IMG/VR virus record: IMGVR_UViG_3300028129_000062
Location: 1 to 24,566 of that record
Strand: one strand, 5' to 3'
Source of the DNA: a virus
DNA length: 24,566 bases
In this document: positions 1 to 7,093 of the stretch, piece after piece
How the letters are laid out: every line of letters starts with the position of its first letter
Position numbering within the stretch: position 1 is the first letter of the stretch
Notes under the pieces: model-generated
What the model was told of the DNA's origin: nothing
Databases searched by the model: none
The model's input: the letters and a program-made list of their open reading frames with translations, nothing else
Program-made: the position numbers and the translations under genes

Positions 1-89
1 CCTTGTATCATTTCAGTAGACGTTCCTATTGAAGACGCAGTTTGTATAGTGTTACCCCACCAAGTACTATCGTATATTTCGTTTGCCAT
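1..89 (-). CDS. N-terminal fragment of a conserved phage protein, probably virion-associated
   Basis: Only the first 29 residues are in the window; the gene continues past the left edge. It begins MANEIYDSTWWGN and starts 2 bp after the stop of the upstream 50-residue gene, so it belongs to the portal transcription unit. The opening with a paired Trp (TWWG) resembles small structural proteins I associate with the portal region of Bacteroidota phages, but the fragment is too short to name a function. The start is the first ATG after the upstream stop. I infer a structural or morphogenesis role from position only. Confidence 0.6.
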   Translation of the reverse strand, partial: MANEIYDSTWWGNTIQTASSIGTSTEMIQ

Positions 90-91
90 AA

Positions 92-244
92 TTATCTGTC
101 TTTATTAATTAAGTACCATCTTTGTAATGTATAACCTATTGAAATACTCAAAAGTATTATTTTTAGTATAGCATCTATATTTGTAAAACTCAACATTAAA
201 CTACTCCCATTAATTGCATATAATTTTATATCTGCTAAATTCAT
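92..244 (-). CDS. Small single-pass membrane protein of the portal unit
   Basis: A 50-residue protein beginning MNLADIKLYAINGSSLML and ending with a basic tail (LINKDR). Residues about 23-42 (from IDAILKIILLSISIGY) form one likely transmembrane helix. Its ATG overlaps the stop of the preceding 27-residue ORF as ATGA, and its TAA is 2 bp before the next gene, so it fits exactly between neighbours on the same strand. Small one-helix proteins of this style often follow the portal and adaptor genes in Bacteroidota phages. A holin-like role is possible but there is no lysin in the window to support it. Function unknown. Confidence 0.65.
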   Translation of the reverse strand: MNLADIKLYAINGSSLMLSFTNIDAILKIILLSISIGYTLQRWYLINKDR

Positions 245-324
245 TTTTTAGTCTTTTTTAATTTTTTAAGAAACTTTGATAAAAGCTCTATATTTTTGTT
301 TTTTGGTTTGCTCTTTCTTATCAT
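241..324 (-). CDS. Very small basic ORF (27 aa)
   Basis: A 27-residue, strongly basic ORF beginning MIRKSKPKNKNIELLSKF and continuing with several Lys pairs to the stop. It is linked to both neighbours by 4-bp ATGA overlaps, at its start with the adaptor gene and at its stop with the membrane protein gene. This double coupling is the main reason to call it. No family is recognised. A Lys-rich peptide of this size could bind nucleic acid, or could be only a translational link between the two genes. Confidence 0.45.
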   Translation of the reverse strand: MIRKSKPKNKNIELLSKFLKKLKKTKK

Positions 325-833
325 AACACCCAGCCACTAAAATTAGCATCTCTATCAGGGTACATATCGTCTTCTGAATTAGTATTGTATTCAGGATATT
401 TGTTCTGATTGTAAACCATAAAATCAATAAATCGTCTAGTGTAAAACTCTGCAAAGCTGCGATGTCTGTCTATAAGATAATCTACCTCTTCTTTAGTCGC
501 AGTCTCACTATTCTCAGAACTATGTTTAAACACGCCTCCGTTAGCTATCTGATACGATGCGAATGGTATGTAATCTACCATAGCGAAATGAATCAACATA
601 GGCTTAATGTACTCATCAACTAAGATCGTATAATCAGGATTGTCTGTGGAATTAAGAGTCCCAGCTATAATCAAGTCTGAAATCTTATTATACAAGTCGC
701 TACCTAGGTAATTCTGTATGTGAATATCTTGAGCTAAACTGATAAATTGTATAAACTTATTTATGTCTACGTTTCCGTCTACAATAGTATTTCTTACCAG
801 GTCTTTATTTGTAATAAATATTGCTTTAGCCAT
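321..833 (-). CDS. Head-tail adaptor-like protein (DUF6712-like)
   Basis: A 170-residue protein directly after the portal, with the portal TAA and its ATG overlapping as TAATG. The N-terminal part (residues about 1-75) reads as helical, with the pattern of a protein that begins with a short strand (AIFITNKDLVRNTIVDGNVD), followed by helices containing YLGSDLYNKI. The C-terminal part is acidic and ends in DANFSGWVL. This pattern and its place next to the portal match the DUF6712 group of Bacteroidota phage head proteins, thought to be gp6-like head-tail adaptors. The family call is from memory, and the adaptor role is inferred from position. Alternatives are another neck or head-completion protein. 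Confidence 0.6.
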   Translation of the reverse strand: MAKAIFITNKDLVRNTIVDGNVDINKFIQFISLAQDIHIQNYLGSDLYNKISDLIIAGTLNSTDNPDYTILVDEYIKPMLIHFAMVDYIPFASYQIANGGVFKHSSENSETATKEEVDYLIDRHRSFAEFYTRRFIDFMVYNQNKYPEYNTNSEDDMYPDRDANFSGWVL

Positions 834-2608
834 TATCTTGCGTCTTTAGGTATGTTAGGATTATTTGGAGAAAAGCCTTTATTCTTCATATTGTTTGGTG
901 GCGTAGGTACTTCATACTCATTAGGCACCGGCTTAAACCCTTTGCTACGTGCTTGCTTAGTTGTAATCTCAGTTTGCTTTCCGTCCTTAAGCATATACGT
1001 TCTACGATACCAGGCGTGATGGCATCTTGGTCCTCCTTTATAAAGCCAAATATCATATTTATCTTTGCCATTTTCTCCGAAGCCAGGATTAACTGCTTTC
1101 TTACTCATCATCTGTATATCTTCCTTACGATATACCTTATTGGCTGCTTCCATCTTATCGCAAAATTCTCTACTTTTACCTGGAGATTTTATAGGATGAG
1201 CATATCTATATCTTACTTTGAATAAAACACCAGCTTGACTGTCTTGTTTACTTGTTCCGTCCTCACTTGATTTAGCCTTAGGCCTTGCAACACCGGTAGA
1301 AGCTAAACTAAGCATAGCGTCTAAAGAGTCTTCTGAATCATAGTCTACTTGACGTTCATCAACCAGGTCATATCCCTCAATATCGGCATCTTCTCCTAAT
1401 TTTATCAACTCCTCAGCTACGCTCTCTTGGAGTTTTACTATTTCTTGATAGCTATCATTAGAAAGGCTCATTTTAACTCCAGTTTCTTCCTCTCTTGTCT
1501 CAGAGTCTGTCACATTAGACAAGTCTTGGAACTCTAAAGGCTGCAAAGTTTTAAAATATAAGTTAAGAGTAATGTTATTAAAAGCTAATATTTTGTCAAA
1601 AGCGTCTATTAACAACTCCTGGAATGGTCTTATAACCGTGTTATCCATCAGCGTAGAAGCCGTTTGAAGCTCATCAGCGTTATTACCCAGGCCTGACTGG
1701 TCTTTTATACCTAGCAGCATTGGACTTACTACTCCGTGAGCTACCATAATCTTACGCATACTCTCATCTGAAAGGAACTGGTATTGATTATGTGCATCTG
1801 ATAAAGGCACCGGCTCTATGGTTGCAGCCGTTTCTGCATTCTCATTAAAGGCCAGGATAAATCTACCAGCATTAGAACTGCCAGCAAATTTTTCTGTAAT
1901 ACGACTTTCAATTAAATCTCTTTCTTCTTCATTTGGAACTCCATTGTTGAAATTCAATATCATTGATGGATTAAGTCCTTGCTGAATGTTGTTTATATGG
2001 TAATTAGATACCTCTTCTTCTAACTGAGCATATTGTAATCCACCCTGATAGTCTACTGGACTGAAATAATAGAATCCAGCTACATAGGGTCTAACGTATA
2101 ATATCTCGATAGGCTCTTTACTTGTTCCAAAGGCCGGTATACGCTTAGGTATTTCGTTAGGTTTAAGGCTTGACCAGTCAGATGAATAGTAAAAACCCTC
2201 TATCTCTCCGTCTTCGTTGCACTTTTCCATAGCTAAAGTTTCGATAGGCATATGCTCTACTTGAGCGATTGTCTTTCTGTCTTTAGAATATATGACTTGT
2301 ATTGCACATTGTCCCATCAGCTTTAAGTCATTGACCAGCTTACGCACACAATCTTTTCTAAATATGTTCATCATAGAAGCGTACTCAGACGGCTTACGTG
2401 AGCTATCTGTTGCATCTAATCCTTTTCCATAGATCAACTGAGAAAACCCCTTTATAACTGCGTTATTGGTAGGACTTCCGGTATATCTATCAATCAGGTA
2501 TTGAAAGTAACTATTCTTTTCCCCATATGTTACCCACTCCTTATTCTTTTTAACTGAAATTTCAGGACTTGTGTATGTGCTGAGGTTTACTACTCTTATT
2601 TTACTCAT
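833..2608 (-). CDS. Portal protein with a C-terminal Cys/His domain
   Basis: A 591-residue portal protein, the dodecameric ring through which DNA enters and leaves the capsid. Residues about 1-400 have the look of a siphovirus portal: early helical clip and wing segments, the QYLIDRYTGSPTNNAVIKGFSQLIYGKGL opening split across residues 36-65, a stem region with GLNPSMILNFNNGVPNEE, and a DESMRKIMVAHGVVSPMLLGI stretch near residue 290. An acidic linker follows. Residues about 462-540 form a separate domain with SREFCDKM (C483), YKGG and CHHAW (C529, H530, H531, W533). I have seen this kind of C-terminal extension in Bacteroidota phage portals, and it resembles the Cys/His core of MuF-type head-morphogenesis domains. 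A separate MuF gene is not seen in the window. The tail is Pro/Asn-rich. The portal call is firm; the MuF-like reading is inference. Confidence 0.85.
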   Translation of the reverse strand: MSKIRVVNLSTYTSPEISVKKNKEWVTYGEKNSYFQYLIDRYTGSPTNNAVIKGFSQLIYGKGLDATDSSRKPSEYASMMNIFRKDCVRKLVNDLKLMGQCAIQVIYSKDRKTIAQVEHMPIETLAMEKCNEDGEIEGFYYSSDWSSLKPNEIPKRIPAFGTSKEPIEILYVRPYVAGFYYFSPVDYQGGLQYAQLEEEVSNYHINNIQQGLNPSMILNFNNGVPNEEERDLIESRITEKFAGSSNAGRFILAFNENAETAATIEPVPLSDAHNQYQFLSDESMRKIMVAHGVVSPMLLGIKDQSGLGNNADELQTASTLMDNTVIRPFQELLIDAFDKILAFNNITLNLYFKTLQPLEFQDLSNVTDSETREEETGVKMSLSNDSYQEIVKLQESVAEELIKLGEDADIEGYDLVDERQVDYDSEDSLDAMLSLASTGVARPKAKSSEDGTSKQDSQAGVLFKVRYRYAHPIKSPGKSREFCDKMEAANKVYRKEDIQMMSKKAVNPGFGENGKDKYDIWLYKGGPRCHHAWYRRTYMLKDGKQTEITTKQARSKGFKPVPNEYEVPTPPNNMKNKGFSPNNPNIPKDAR

Positions 2609-2610
2609 AT

Positions 2611-2979
2611 CTAATCTATTACTATGTAATCGTTATCTCCAGTACTATGTGTAACGTAAACATCTTTATTTATATTATAAACTTCATTTTCATCTTGGTC
2701 TATGGATTGATTAGAACATAAAATTGCATCTCTGTAAATGACTGCATTTTCATTATCATCGTCTAAAAGCCAAAAGTCATATTGATGTCCGTCTACTAAA
2801 AAACCGGCACTAGCTTCAAACTCAACTCTTAAAAAATTTTCATCAACTAATGTTGTAACACTTGAAATTGTATCAGTAATATTTGTAAGTCTGTCTCTTA
2901 ATTTAAAAGTGACATTTGTTGCATACTTACGTGGAATAATTTTTATGATTGTTGTTCCGGTCGGTAATACTTTTTTCAT
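2611..2979 (-). CDS. Conserved structural protein ahead of the portal
   Basis: A 122-residue, probably beta-rich protein beginning MKKVLPTGTTIIKIIPRKY, with VDGHQYDFWLL and AVIYRDAILCSNQ in the middle and an acidic end (GDNDYIVID). It is the first gene after the terminator at 3173-3206 and sits 2 bp before the portal. I chose the ATG at 2979, not the in-frame ATG at 2985, because the 2985 ATG lies inside the repeated element at 2983-2995. The spacing from GTTATAT to the 2979 ATG also equals that seen in front of the protease gene at 7073. No function is established. Proteins with the ViYrdkiF-type motif occur next to Bacteroidota phage portals, so a head or neck role is likely. Confidence 0.65.
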   Translation of the reverse strand: MKKVLPTGTTIIKIIPRKYATNVTFKLRDRLTNITDTISSVTTLVDENFLRVEFEASAGFLVDGHQYDFWLLDDDNENAVIYRDAILCSNQSIDQDENEVYNINKDVYVTHSTGDNDYIVID

Positions 2980-2982
2980 ATC

Positions 2983-2995
2983 CATATAACGCTCA
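2983..2995 (-). promoter_or_regulatory. Repeat element TGAGCGTTATATG before the portal unit (copy B)
   Basis: Read on the minus strand the 13 bases are TGAGCGTTATATG, identical to the copy at 14614-14626. Both copies sit just upstream of the first gene after a terminator. No TAnnTTTG element is visible nearby, so this may be part of a phage-specific late promoter or of the 5' leader. Shorter relatives occur at 7078-7085 and 5858-5865. Confidence 0.45.
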
Positions 2996-3172
2996 AATTA
3001 AGTGTTTTTGCGATAAACTGAAAAAAAATAAAATGGACTCTCTAGGCCTCATCGCCAGTGGATTTTTTACTTTCTCAATTTTTATAACACCTATATTAGA
3101 AATGGTGGTAAAATTGCTTAAAAGTAGTTTAAAATGCTTCTCCAGGCGTGCTATGTTTTTTAAAAAATGACA

Positions 3173-3206
3173 AAAAAAAGAGGCTAAACTCGTGGTCTAA
3201 CCTCTG
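3173..3206 (-). terminator. Rho-independent terminator after the tail tube gene
   Basis: On the minus strand AGAGGTTAGAC pairs with GTTTAGCCTCT across a 5-base loop (CACGA). The stem is 11 bp with two G-U pairs and is followed by eight T. It lies 35 bp after the stop of the tail tube gene and closes the late head and tail unit. The roughly 180 bp between it and element B has no convincing gene. Confidence 0.85.
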
Positions 3207-3240
3207 ATTATTAACATTAAAACTAAGTAAAATCTTATGC

Positions 3241-3777
3241 TTACGGATTGATTTGTGTGGTTGAAACTGTAACCCCAGCTGCTGAAAGATCACTTGCTAA
3301 AAAATTAGCCGGCTTAGTTTCTTGTGCTGCTAAAGTAAGTGTATATCCACTTAAATCTCCCATTGCTGCTCCAGTAACTATTGTTCCTCCATTTACATCT
3401 GCTCCGTGGTCAAGACCCATAGTGAACAGATTTCCGTTGTTATCTTCTACTATAACGTGAGGTCTTGCAACTACTAAAAGTGCAATCTCATTGTGAGTAG
3501 CTTTGTCTAACTTCTTAAAAGTAAGATTCAGAGCTTGCTCATAGAAAGTAGTCCCATTTTCACGACTTGCCGTGATGGTTTGCTCAAAAGAGTTAGTACC
3601 CTTTAGCTCATACTTGTAAGCCGTGGGTGCTCCTCCAAAATCATCTATTGTGTCTGTATTGGTTGTATCGTAACCTACAACACCTAAGGTGCCATAGTCT
3701 ATAAAGTAGACATTCTTTAGTCCACCTACGGAGTCTTTACAAGGCTCAATACGACCGGTATTTAAAGTACAACTCAT
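3241..3777 (-). CDS. Probable major tail tube protein
   Basis: A 178-residue protein beginning MSCTLNTGRIEPCKDSVGG. It is dominated by short beta-type segments and Gly/Thr/Asp-rich turns. Near the C-terminus GAAMGDLSGYTLTLAAQE resembles the closing strands of tail tube proteins, which often read G-D-x-x-G-Y-T-L followed by an E. It follows the major capsid gene and precedes a terminator, so it is likely a highly expressed virion protein. An in-frame ATG exists at 3813, but it lies inside the hairpin at 3795-3820. The ATG at 3777 gives the CxLxxGRxEPCKDxVGG start that I associate with Bacteroidota phage proteins. A head decoration protein is the main alternative. Confidence 0.6.
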   Translation of the reverse strand: MSCTLNTGRIEPCKDSVGGLKNVYFIDYGTLGVVGYDTTNTDTIDDFGGAPTAYKYELKGTNSFEQTITASRENGTTFYEQALNLTFKKLDKATHNEIALLVVARPHVIVEDNNGNLFTMGLDHGADVNGGTIVTGAAMGDLSGYTLTLAAQETKPANFLASDLSAAGVTVSTTQINP

Positions 3778-3794
3778 ATGTGTTTTTTTAAATT

Positions 3795-3820
3795 GAGAGG
3801 CCTGAATTAACAAGCCTCCC
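3795..3820 (-). other. Stable hairpin between capsid and tail tube genes
   Basis: On the minus strand GGGAGGCTTG pairs with CAGGCCTCTC around the loop TTAATT, a 10-bp stem with two G-U pairs. It is followed by an A-rich stretch, not a T run, so it is not an ordinary terminator. It may protect the 3' end of the capsid message or partly attenuate transcription. It also argues that the downstream gene starts at 3777. Confidence 0.5.
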
Positions 3821-3838
3821 TATGGATTATTAAATTTA

Positions 3839-4780
3839 TTAGATAGTGTAATATACGATATCACTAGGGATTCCATACTGGATTCCGTAAGTAAAACGCA
3901 TAATTACTCTAACATTTTGACTTCCGTCAAGCTCTGCCATATCTAAAACTCTTACCTCATTTTTGTCTGATAATAAACCAGTTCCAAAGAATAAGTTAGA
4001 CTTTTCAGCAGCTACCATATCATTATTAGCTAGACCAGGTGCTCTGAATATTTTGATTCCGTCAAATAATAAAGATTGACCTAAATCTTGATTTGTACCA
4101 GCATCATTTACACCGGCAGCTCCTACACCAGCAGCAGCAAATCCACCTAATGCACGTACATATTGTCCAAAAATGTGGTTAGATACGTAAAGGTGTAAAT
4201 CATCTTTGTACTTAACTGAACTAGGAATGTCATCTACTAGCTTACCTAATTCTTCAATTACGTTTGCAGATGTAATAGAAGTAGCACTTGAGCCAACTTT
4301 AGGTACATTCGTGTCTGCTGCGAATAAAGTAGTAAAACCTGATATTCCGTTTGCTGCTCCAGTTCCTTTCCATACTTGGTTTTCAATGTGCTCAGACACT
4401 TTCTCTCCAACGTGTGCGATTAAGAAATTAGAAAATTCAGGAGGTAAGTTATCATAAGCTGAAAAACCCATATCAACTGCTTCCCAGTCAGATCTAAAGT
4501 CTTGCTTACATAATTGTAAATTTACGTCAAACTCACTTGGTGCAAGAATACGCTCAGATAAAGTAATTACATCGTCAGTAGTAGTAAAGTCACAAGTCGC
4601 AGCTTTAACTATTGAGCCGGTATCTAACTTCTTGATTACCTCTTTGTATTTTACATTCGGTTTGATAGTGATACCACCTTTATCTAGGGTATCTCCTGAT
4701 AACAATGCTGCTGCGATATACTTTCCAGCAAATTCGCCAGCATATGTTGTTGTGATTGGTGTGTTTAAACTATTTGCCAT
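3839..4780 (-). CDS. Major capsid protein (HK97-fold type)
   Basis: A 313-residue protein with the profile of an HK97-fold capsid protein. It has an extended N-terminal arm (MANSLNTPITTTYAGEFAGK), a spine-like helix around residues 118-134 (EFSNFLIAHVGEKVSEH), a Gly/Ala-rich A-domain loop around residues 210-225, and a beta-rich C-terminus (NVRVIMRFTYGIQYGIPSDIVYY). It follows the scaffold-like gene by 19 bp, the usual protease, scaffold, capsid order. The length is typical of a capsid protein with a separate scaffold. I see no long N-terminal delta domain, which fits with the scaffold being the separate 214-residue gene. Assignment rests on profile and context. Confidence 0.8.
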   Translation of the reverse strand: MANSLNTPITTTYAGEFAGKYIAAALLSGDTLDKGGITIKPNVKYKEVIKKLDTGSIVKAATCDFTTTDDVITLSERILAPSEFDVNLQLCKQDFRSDWEAVDMGFSAYDNLPPEFSNFLIAHVGEKVSEHIENQVWKGTGAANGISGFTTLFAADTNVPKVGSSATSITSANVIEELGKLVDDIPSSVKYKDDLHLYVSNHIFGQYVRALGGFAAAGVGAAGVNDAGTNQDLGQSLLFDGIKIFRAPGLANNDMVAAEKSNLFFGTGLLSDKNEVRVLDMAELDGSQNVRVIMRFTYGIQYGIPSDIVYYTI

Positions 4781-4799
4781 CTTTGATTAATTAAAAAAA

Positions 4800-5444
4800 T
4801 TATTGATTTATTTTTGTTAAAATTCTATTTAAAATTGTGTTTTTTCCATTAGCTCCAAACTGAACTAAATCTCTTTTTTGATTAGCTGCTTCAGGATTAT
4901 GACGTAAAGGCTTAACTGCTGCTTTAGATAACTCTTCTTTTAACTCAGCTGCCTCTTCTTCTTTATCCTCTCCACTCTTAACATATTGAGCTTTAACTTC
5001 GTCTATCATAGCTTTGATTTCTTCTACGGCCTTACCTAACTCTTCTTTAGTAGCGTAACCCATTTCTTCTTTCTCTTTTTGCTTTTCTTCTTCTGCAAAA
5101 TGAGATTCTTTAACAGTACTTTCTACCACTTTCTTTGGCTCTCTTGATTCTGCTTCTGCCTCAACTTCTTCAGTTTCTTCATCAGCTACTTTCTCTGCAA
5201 CCTTTTCTACCATATCAGATATGATACCCTCTTCAGCTATTGCTAAAGTCATTCCGTCTTCCATTTGGTATTCTCCTACCGGTAGAGCAACTTTCTCGTC
5301 TTCTGTAACGATGAATACTGGCTCTTCTGACTCGAACTTCTCAGCTTCGATTATTGTGCCGTTCTCTAACTTACGTTGTTCTAGAGCTACTTGGATTCCC
5401 AATGCTTCTCTAACTTTACTTAAAACTTGGTTTGATTTTCTCAT
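4800..5444 (-). CDS. Scaffold-like capsid assembly protein
   Basis: A 214-residue, very acidic protein just upstream of the capsid gene. Residues about 25-75 have a beta-type domain with LENGTIIEAEKFESEEPVFI and ALPVGEYQMEDGMTLAIAEEG. Residues about 80-180 are Glu/Lys/Ala-rich and should form long coiled coils. The C-terminus is basic and amphipathic (NTILNRILTKINQ), a pattern used by scaffolds to contact the capsid shell. This layout is what I would expect from a cleavable internal scaffold in Bacteroidota phages, where a GxYxLEDG motif is common. It starts 3 bp after the preceding stop. The role is inferred from composition and position. Confidence 0.65.
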   Translation of the reverse strand: MRKSNQVLSKVREALGIQVALEQRKLENGTIIEAEKFESEEPVFIVTEDEKVALPVGEYQMEDGMTLAIAEEGIISDMVEKVAEKVADEETEEVEAEAESREPKKVVESTVKESHFAEEEKQKEKEEMGYATKEELGKAVEEIKAMIDEVKAQYVKSGEDKEEEAAELKEELSKAAVKPLRHNPEAANQKRDLVQFGANGKNTILNRILTKINQ

Positions 5445-5447
5445 ATT

Positions 5448-5849
5448 CTATAATTGTTTTGCTTCGTCTTCAACACCTTGCATAGCTCTTACAAAACCCA
5501 TATATTCTGTTTCAAAACTATCATAAGCTTTATTAACATCACTTATAATATCATTAGCTCCAAAACCTTTAAGCTCATTTTCTACAAAATTAGCCGAGCC
5601 TTGTGCTGCTTGCATTGATGTTTGTGCAGAGTCCATAAAACTTGCTGCGATTTTTAAAATTTGTGATTTTGCTTTAGATGCTTGCTTAACTAAATCTTGC
5701 TCTTCTCCTCTAATAAAATCTACCTCAGACCTTAATTCTGCAATAGCTTCTTTAATACCTAACTCAACTTTATTAGAATCAGACTTTAATTCTAATCTAG
5801 TTTCTTTGGCCTTTTTTATCTTGCCCAGGATTGTGTTAATTTTACTCAT
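5448..5849 (-). CDS. Coiled-coil protein of the capsid assembly cluster
   Basis: A 133-residue, largely helical protein. Residues about 1-65 are rich in Lys, Glu and Leu with heptad-like spacing (KIKKAKETRLELKSDSNK), and residues about 66-133 contain an Ala/Ser/Gln-rich helix (SAQTSMQAAQGSANF). It has no Cys and no recognisable enzymatic motif. It lies between the protease cluster and the scaffold-like gene and is preceded by a CGTTATAT element at 5858-5865. A role in head assembly is inferred from the neighbours. It could equally be a minor internal head protein. Confidence 0.6.
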   Translation of the reverse strand: MSKINTILGKIKKAKETRLELKSDSNKVELGIKEAIAELRSEVDFIRGEEQDLVKQASKAKSQILKIAASFMDSAQTSMQAAQGSANFVENELKGFGANDIISDVNKAYDSFETEYMGFVRAMQGVEDEAKQL

Positions 5850-5857
5850 AACTTTAT

Positions 5858-5865
5858 ATATAACG
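5858..5865 (-). promoter_or_regulatory. CGTTATAT element before the coiled-coil gene (copy D)
   Basis: The minus strand reads TAATCGTTATATATAAAG just before the ATG at 5849. It shares the CGTTATAT core with the copies at 2983, 7078 and 14614. Placement in one of the few intergenic gaps of the late unit suggests a regulatory or translation-initiation function. Confidence 0.35.
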
Positions 5866-5887
5866 ATTAATTAATTATTATTTGCGT

Positions 5888-6040
5888 TTAAGAACTACGA
5901 TTAATGTTTCCTATTCCTTGATTTATAAAATATCCCTCACAACAATCTCTAGAGTATGTATCTTTATCTTTACACAAACATCCTCTACGACCTCCGTTAG
6001 GAATAGCATATCCTATTGTATAGTTTTTGTCATCATTCAT
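5888..6040 (-). CDS. Small Cys-rich protein (50 aa)
   Basis: A 50-residue ORF beginning MNDDKNYTIGYAIPNGGRRG. It has two cysteine pairs, GCLCKDKDTYS and RDCCEGY, followed by QGIGNINRSS. The C-x-C plus CC arrangement could bind one metal ion. It starts 1 bp after the protease stop and ends in the gap before element D, so it fits the gene order exactly. A small protein with a GCLC...CC...QGIG pattern is familiar to me from Bacteroidota phage head regions, but no function is known to me. A plus-strand ORF across the same bases is a shadow. Confidence 0.7.
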   Translation of the reverse strand: MNDDKNYTIGYAIPNGGRRGCLCKDKDTYSRDCCEGYFINQGIGNINRSS

Positions 6041-6041
6041 A

Positions 6042-7073
6042 TTACTTTCTTTTTATCGGCACGCAGTTAGGTACCTTTTTTCCATTTTTCATTTTAAAAC
6101 CGATTGCCTCATAACCTTTCCAACACGCATCATCCATATCTAAGTCTAACTTACCTAGTTCTTTTAGCTTGCTTTCTGCCCAGCGTTTACCAGCCAGGCC
6201 ACCCCATAGTAAATAAGAGATAGTACCACACGCTTTTGAATCGTTCTCGTCATAGTCTTCCTCAGCTCTACTCAGGTATGAGTACATACGCATAATAGTA
6301 TCAGCTTCTAGGTTACCACCTTTCTCTAAAGTGGCTCCTCTTACCTTTCCAACTTGTGTTGCACACTTGTTATTTACCTTCTCGTTTAATTCTCTACCTC
6401 TTTTAGCGTTGTTCTTTACACTCTGTGGATAGTCATTAAATGATTCTAAGTTCGTTTCCTCAGACTCTTTAAAATACGTCTTTAATTTTTCTACGATAGC
6501 ATCAGCTTCTTCATCTTCTATACTAGATAATGATTCCGGTAGAGGCTCTTTAGGTCTTTCGGCCTTATCTGCAAAGTACCCCTCTATTGAAAAGCCTTTT
6601 ACCTTACCAGTCTTTACATAGTCATTCCATATTTCATCGTTGTTTACCTTTACTGCACCCATCCAGGTACCGACCGGTACATCCATATTATACACATTAG
6701 ACTTATCATTAGCCTTGTCTTCGACTATCCAGGATTCCACCAGGGTAAGACCTTGTATTTTCATTTCGTGCTCTAAAGTACTCTGAGATTGATTGCCGGC
6801 TTGTAGGTAAAGCTCTGAAGCTTTCTTCACAGTATCACGGCTAAAATATATGTAATACTCGTCTTCTCCATTTAGTCTAAAAATTGGTTTATTAGGGATC
6901 AGTATTGGTCCCATAAGTATTTTCTTTTCTCCGTCAATCTTTTCAAACTTAACCTCGACTGATTTAGATTTAAGAGCCACAAAATTCTCTTCTATGGCTG
7001 GAGATTCTACTACCGATATAGCTTCCACTCCATCTTCTTGAAGCTCGTCAATAACTAATTCTATAATTTTCAT
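6042..7073 (-). CDS. Prohead protease (XkdF-like) with a C-terminal extra domain
   Basis: A 343-residue two-part protein. Residues about 50-165 match the XkdF-like serine protease pattern of phage prohead proteases: STLEHEM (H102), LVESWIVED (residues 111-119), PVGTWMGAVKV (133-143) and the ending KVKGFSIEGYF (158-167, S162). It would cut the scaffold and capsid proteins during maturation. Residues about 215-340 form a second domain, from FNDYPQSVKNNAKRG through WGGLAGKRWAESKL to GYEAIGFKMKNGKKVPNCV. I have seen this second domain attached to phage head proteins, but its activity is unknown to me. The gene sits between the tape measure and capsid assembly genes, with element C 5 bp before its ATG. 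Catalytic residues are proposed by pattern only. Confidence 0.75.
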   Translation of the reverse strand: MKIIELVIDELQEDGVEAISVVESPAIEENFVALKSKSVEVKFEKIDGEKKILMGPILIPNKPIFRLNGEDEYYIYFSRDTVKKASELYLQAGNQSQSTLEHEMKIQGLTLVESWIVEDKANDKSNVYNMDVPVGTWMGAVKVNNDEIWNDYVKTGKVKGFSIEGYFADKAERPKEPLPESLSSIEDEEADAIVEKLKTYFKESEETNLESFNDYPQSVKNNAKRGRELNEKVNNKCATQVGKVRGATLEKGGNLEADTIMRMYSYLSRAEEDYDENDSKACGTISYLLWGGLAGKRWAESKLKELGKLDLDMDDACWKGYEAIGFKMKNGKKVPNCVPIKRK

Positions 7074-7077
7074 ATTT

Positions 7078-7085
7078 ATATAACG
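7078..7085 (-). promoter_or_regulatory. CGTTATAT element before the protease gene (copy C)
   Basis: The minus strand reads AAATCGTTATATAAATATG, ending in the start codon of the protease. The spacing from GTTATAT to the ATG equals that of copy B to the chosen ATG at 2979. It may mark the start of a head-gene subunit of the late operon. Confidence 0.4.
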
Positions 7086-7093
7086 ATTTTAGT

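Noticed and set aside
266-454. 62-residue minus-strand ORF
   Set aside because: Most of it lies inside the adaptor gene in another frame; the coupled 27-residue ORF at 241-324 explains the gap better.
747-1225. Two 90-residue plus-strand ORFs opposite the adaptor and portal genes
   Set aside because: They are antisense shadows of the portal, with no start signals and low-complexity hydrophobic sequence.
2949-3170. Plus-strand ORF with a hydrophobic segment (73 aa, or 45 aa from the ATG at 3033)
   Set aside because: It would be the only plus-strand gene, has no visible plus-strand promoter, and its longer form runs into the start region of the minus-strand gene. The shorter form cannot be fully excluded.
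2999-3180. Minus-strand open frame across the same gap
   Set aside because: It begins inside the terminator T run, has no ATG until near its end (MRPRESILF) and is likely open by chance in AT-rich DNA.
5882-6070. 62-residue plus-strand ORF
   Set aside because: It is antisense to the 50-residue Cys-rich gene, which fits the gene order and has a recognisable motif pattern.
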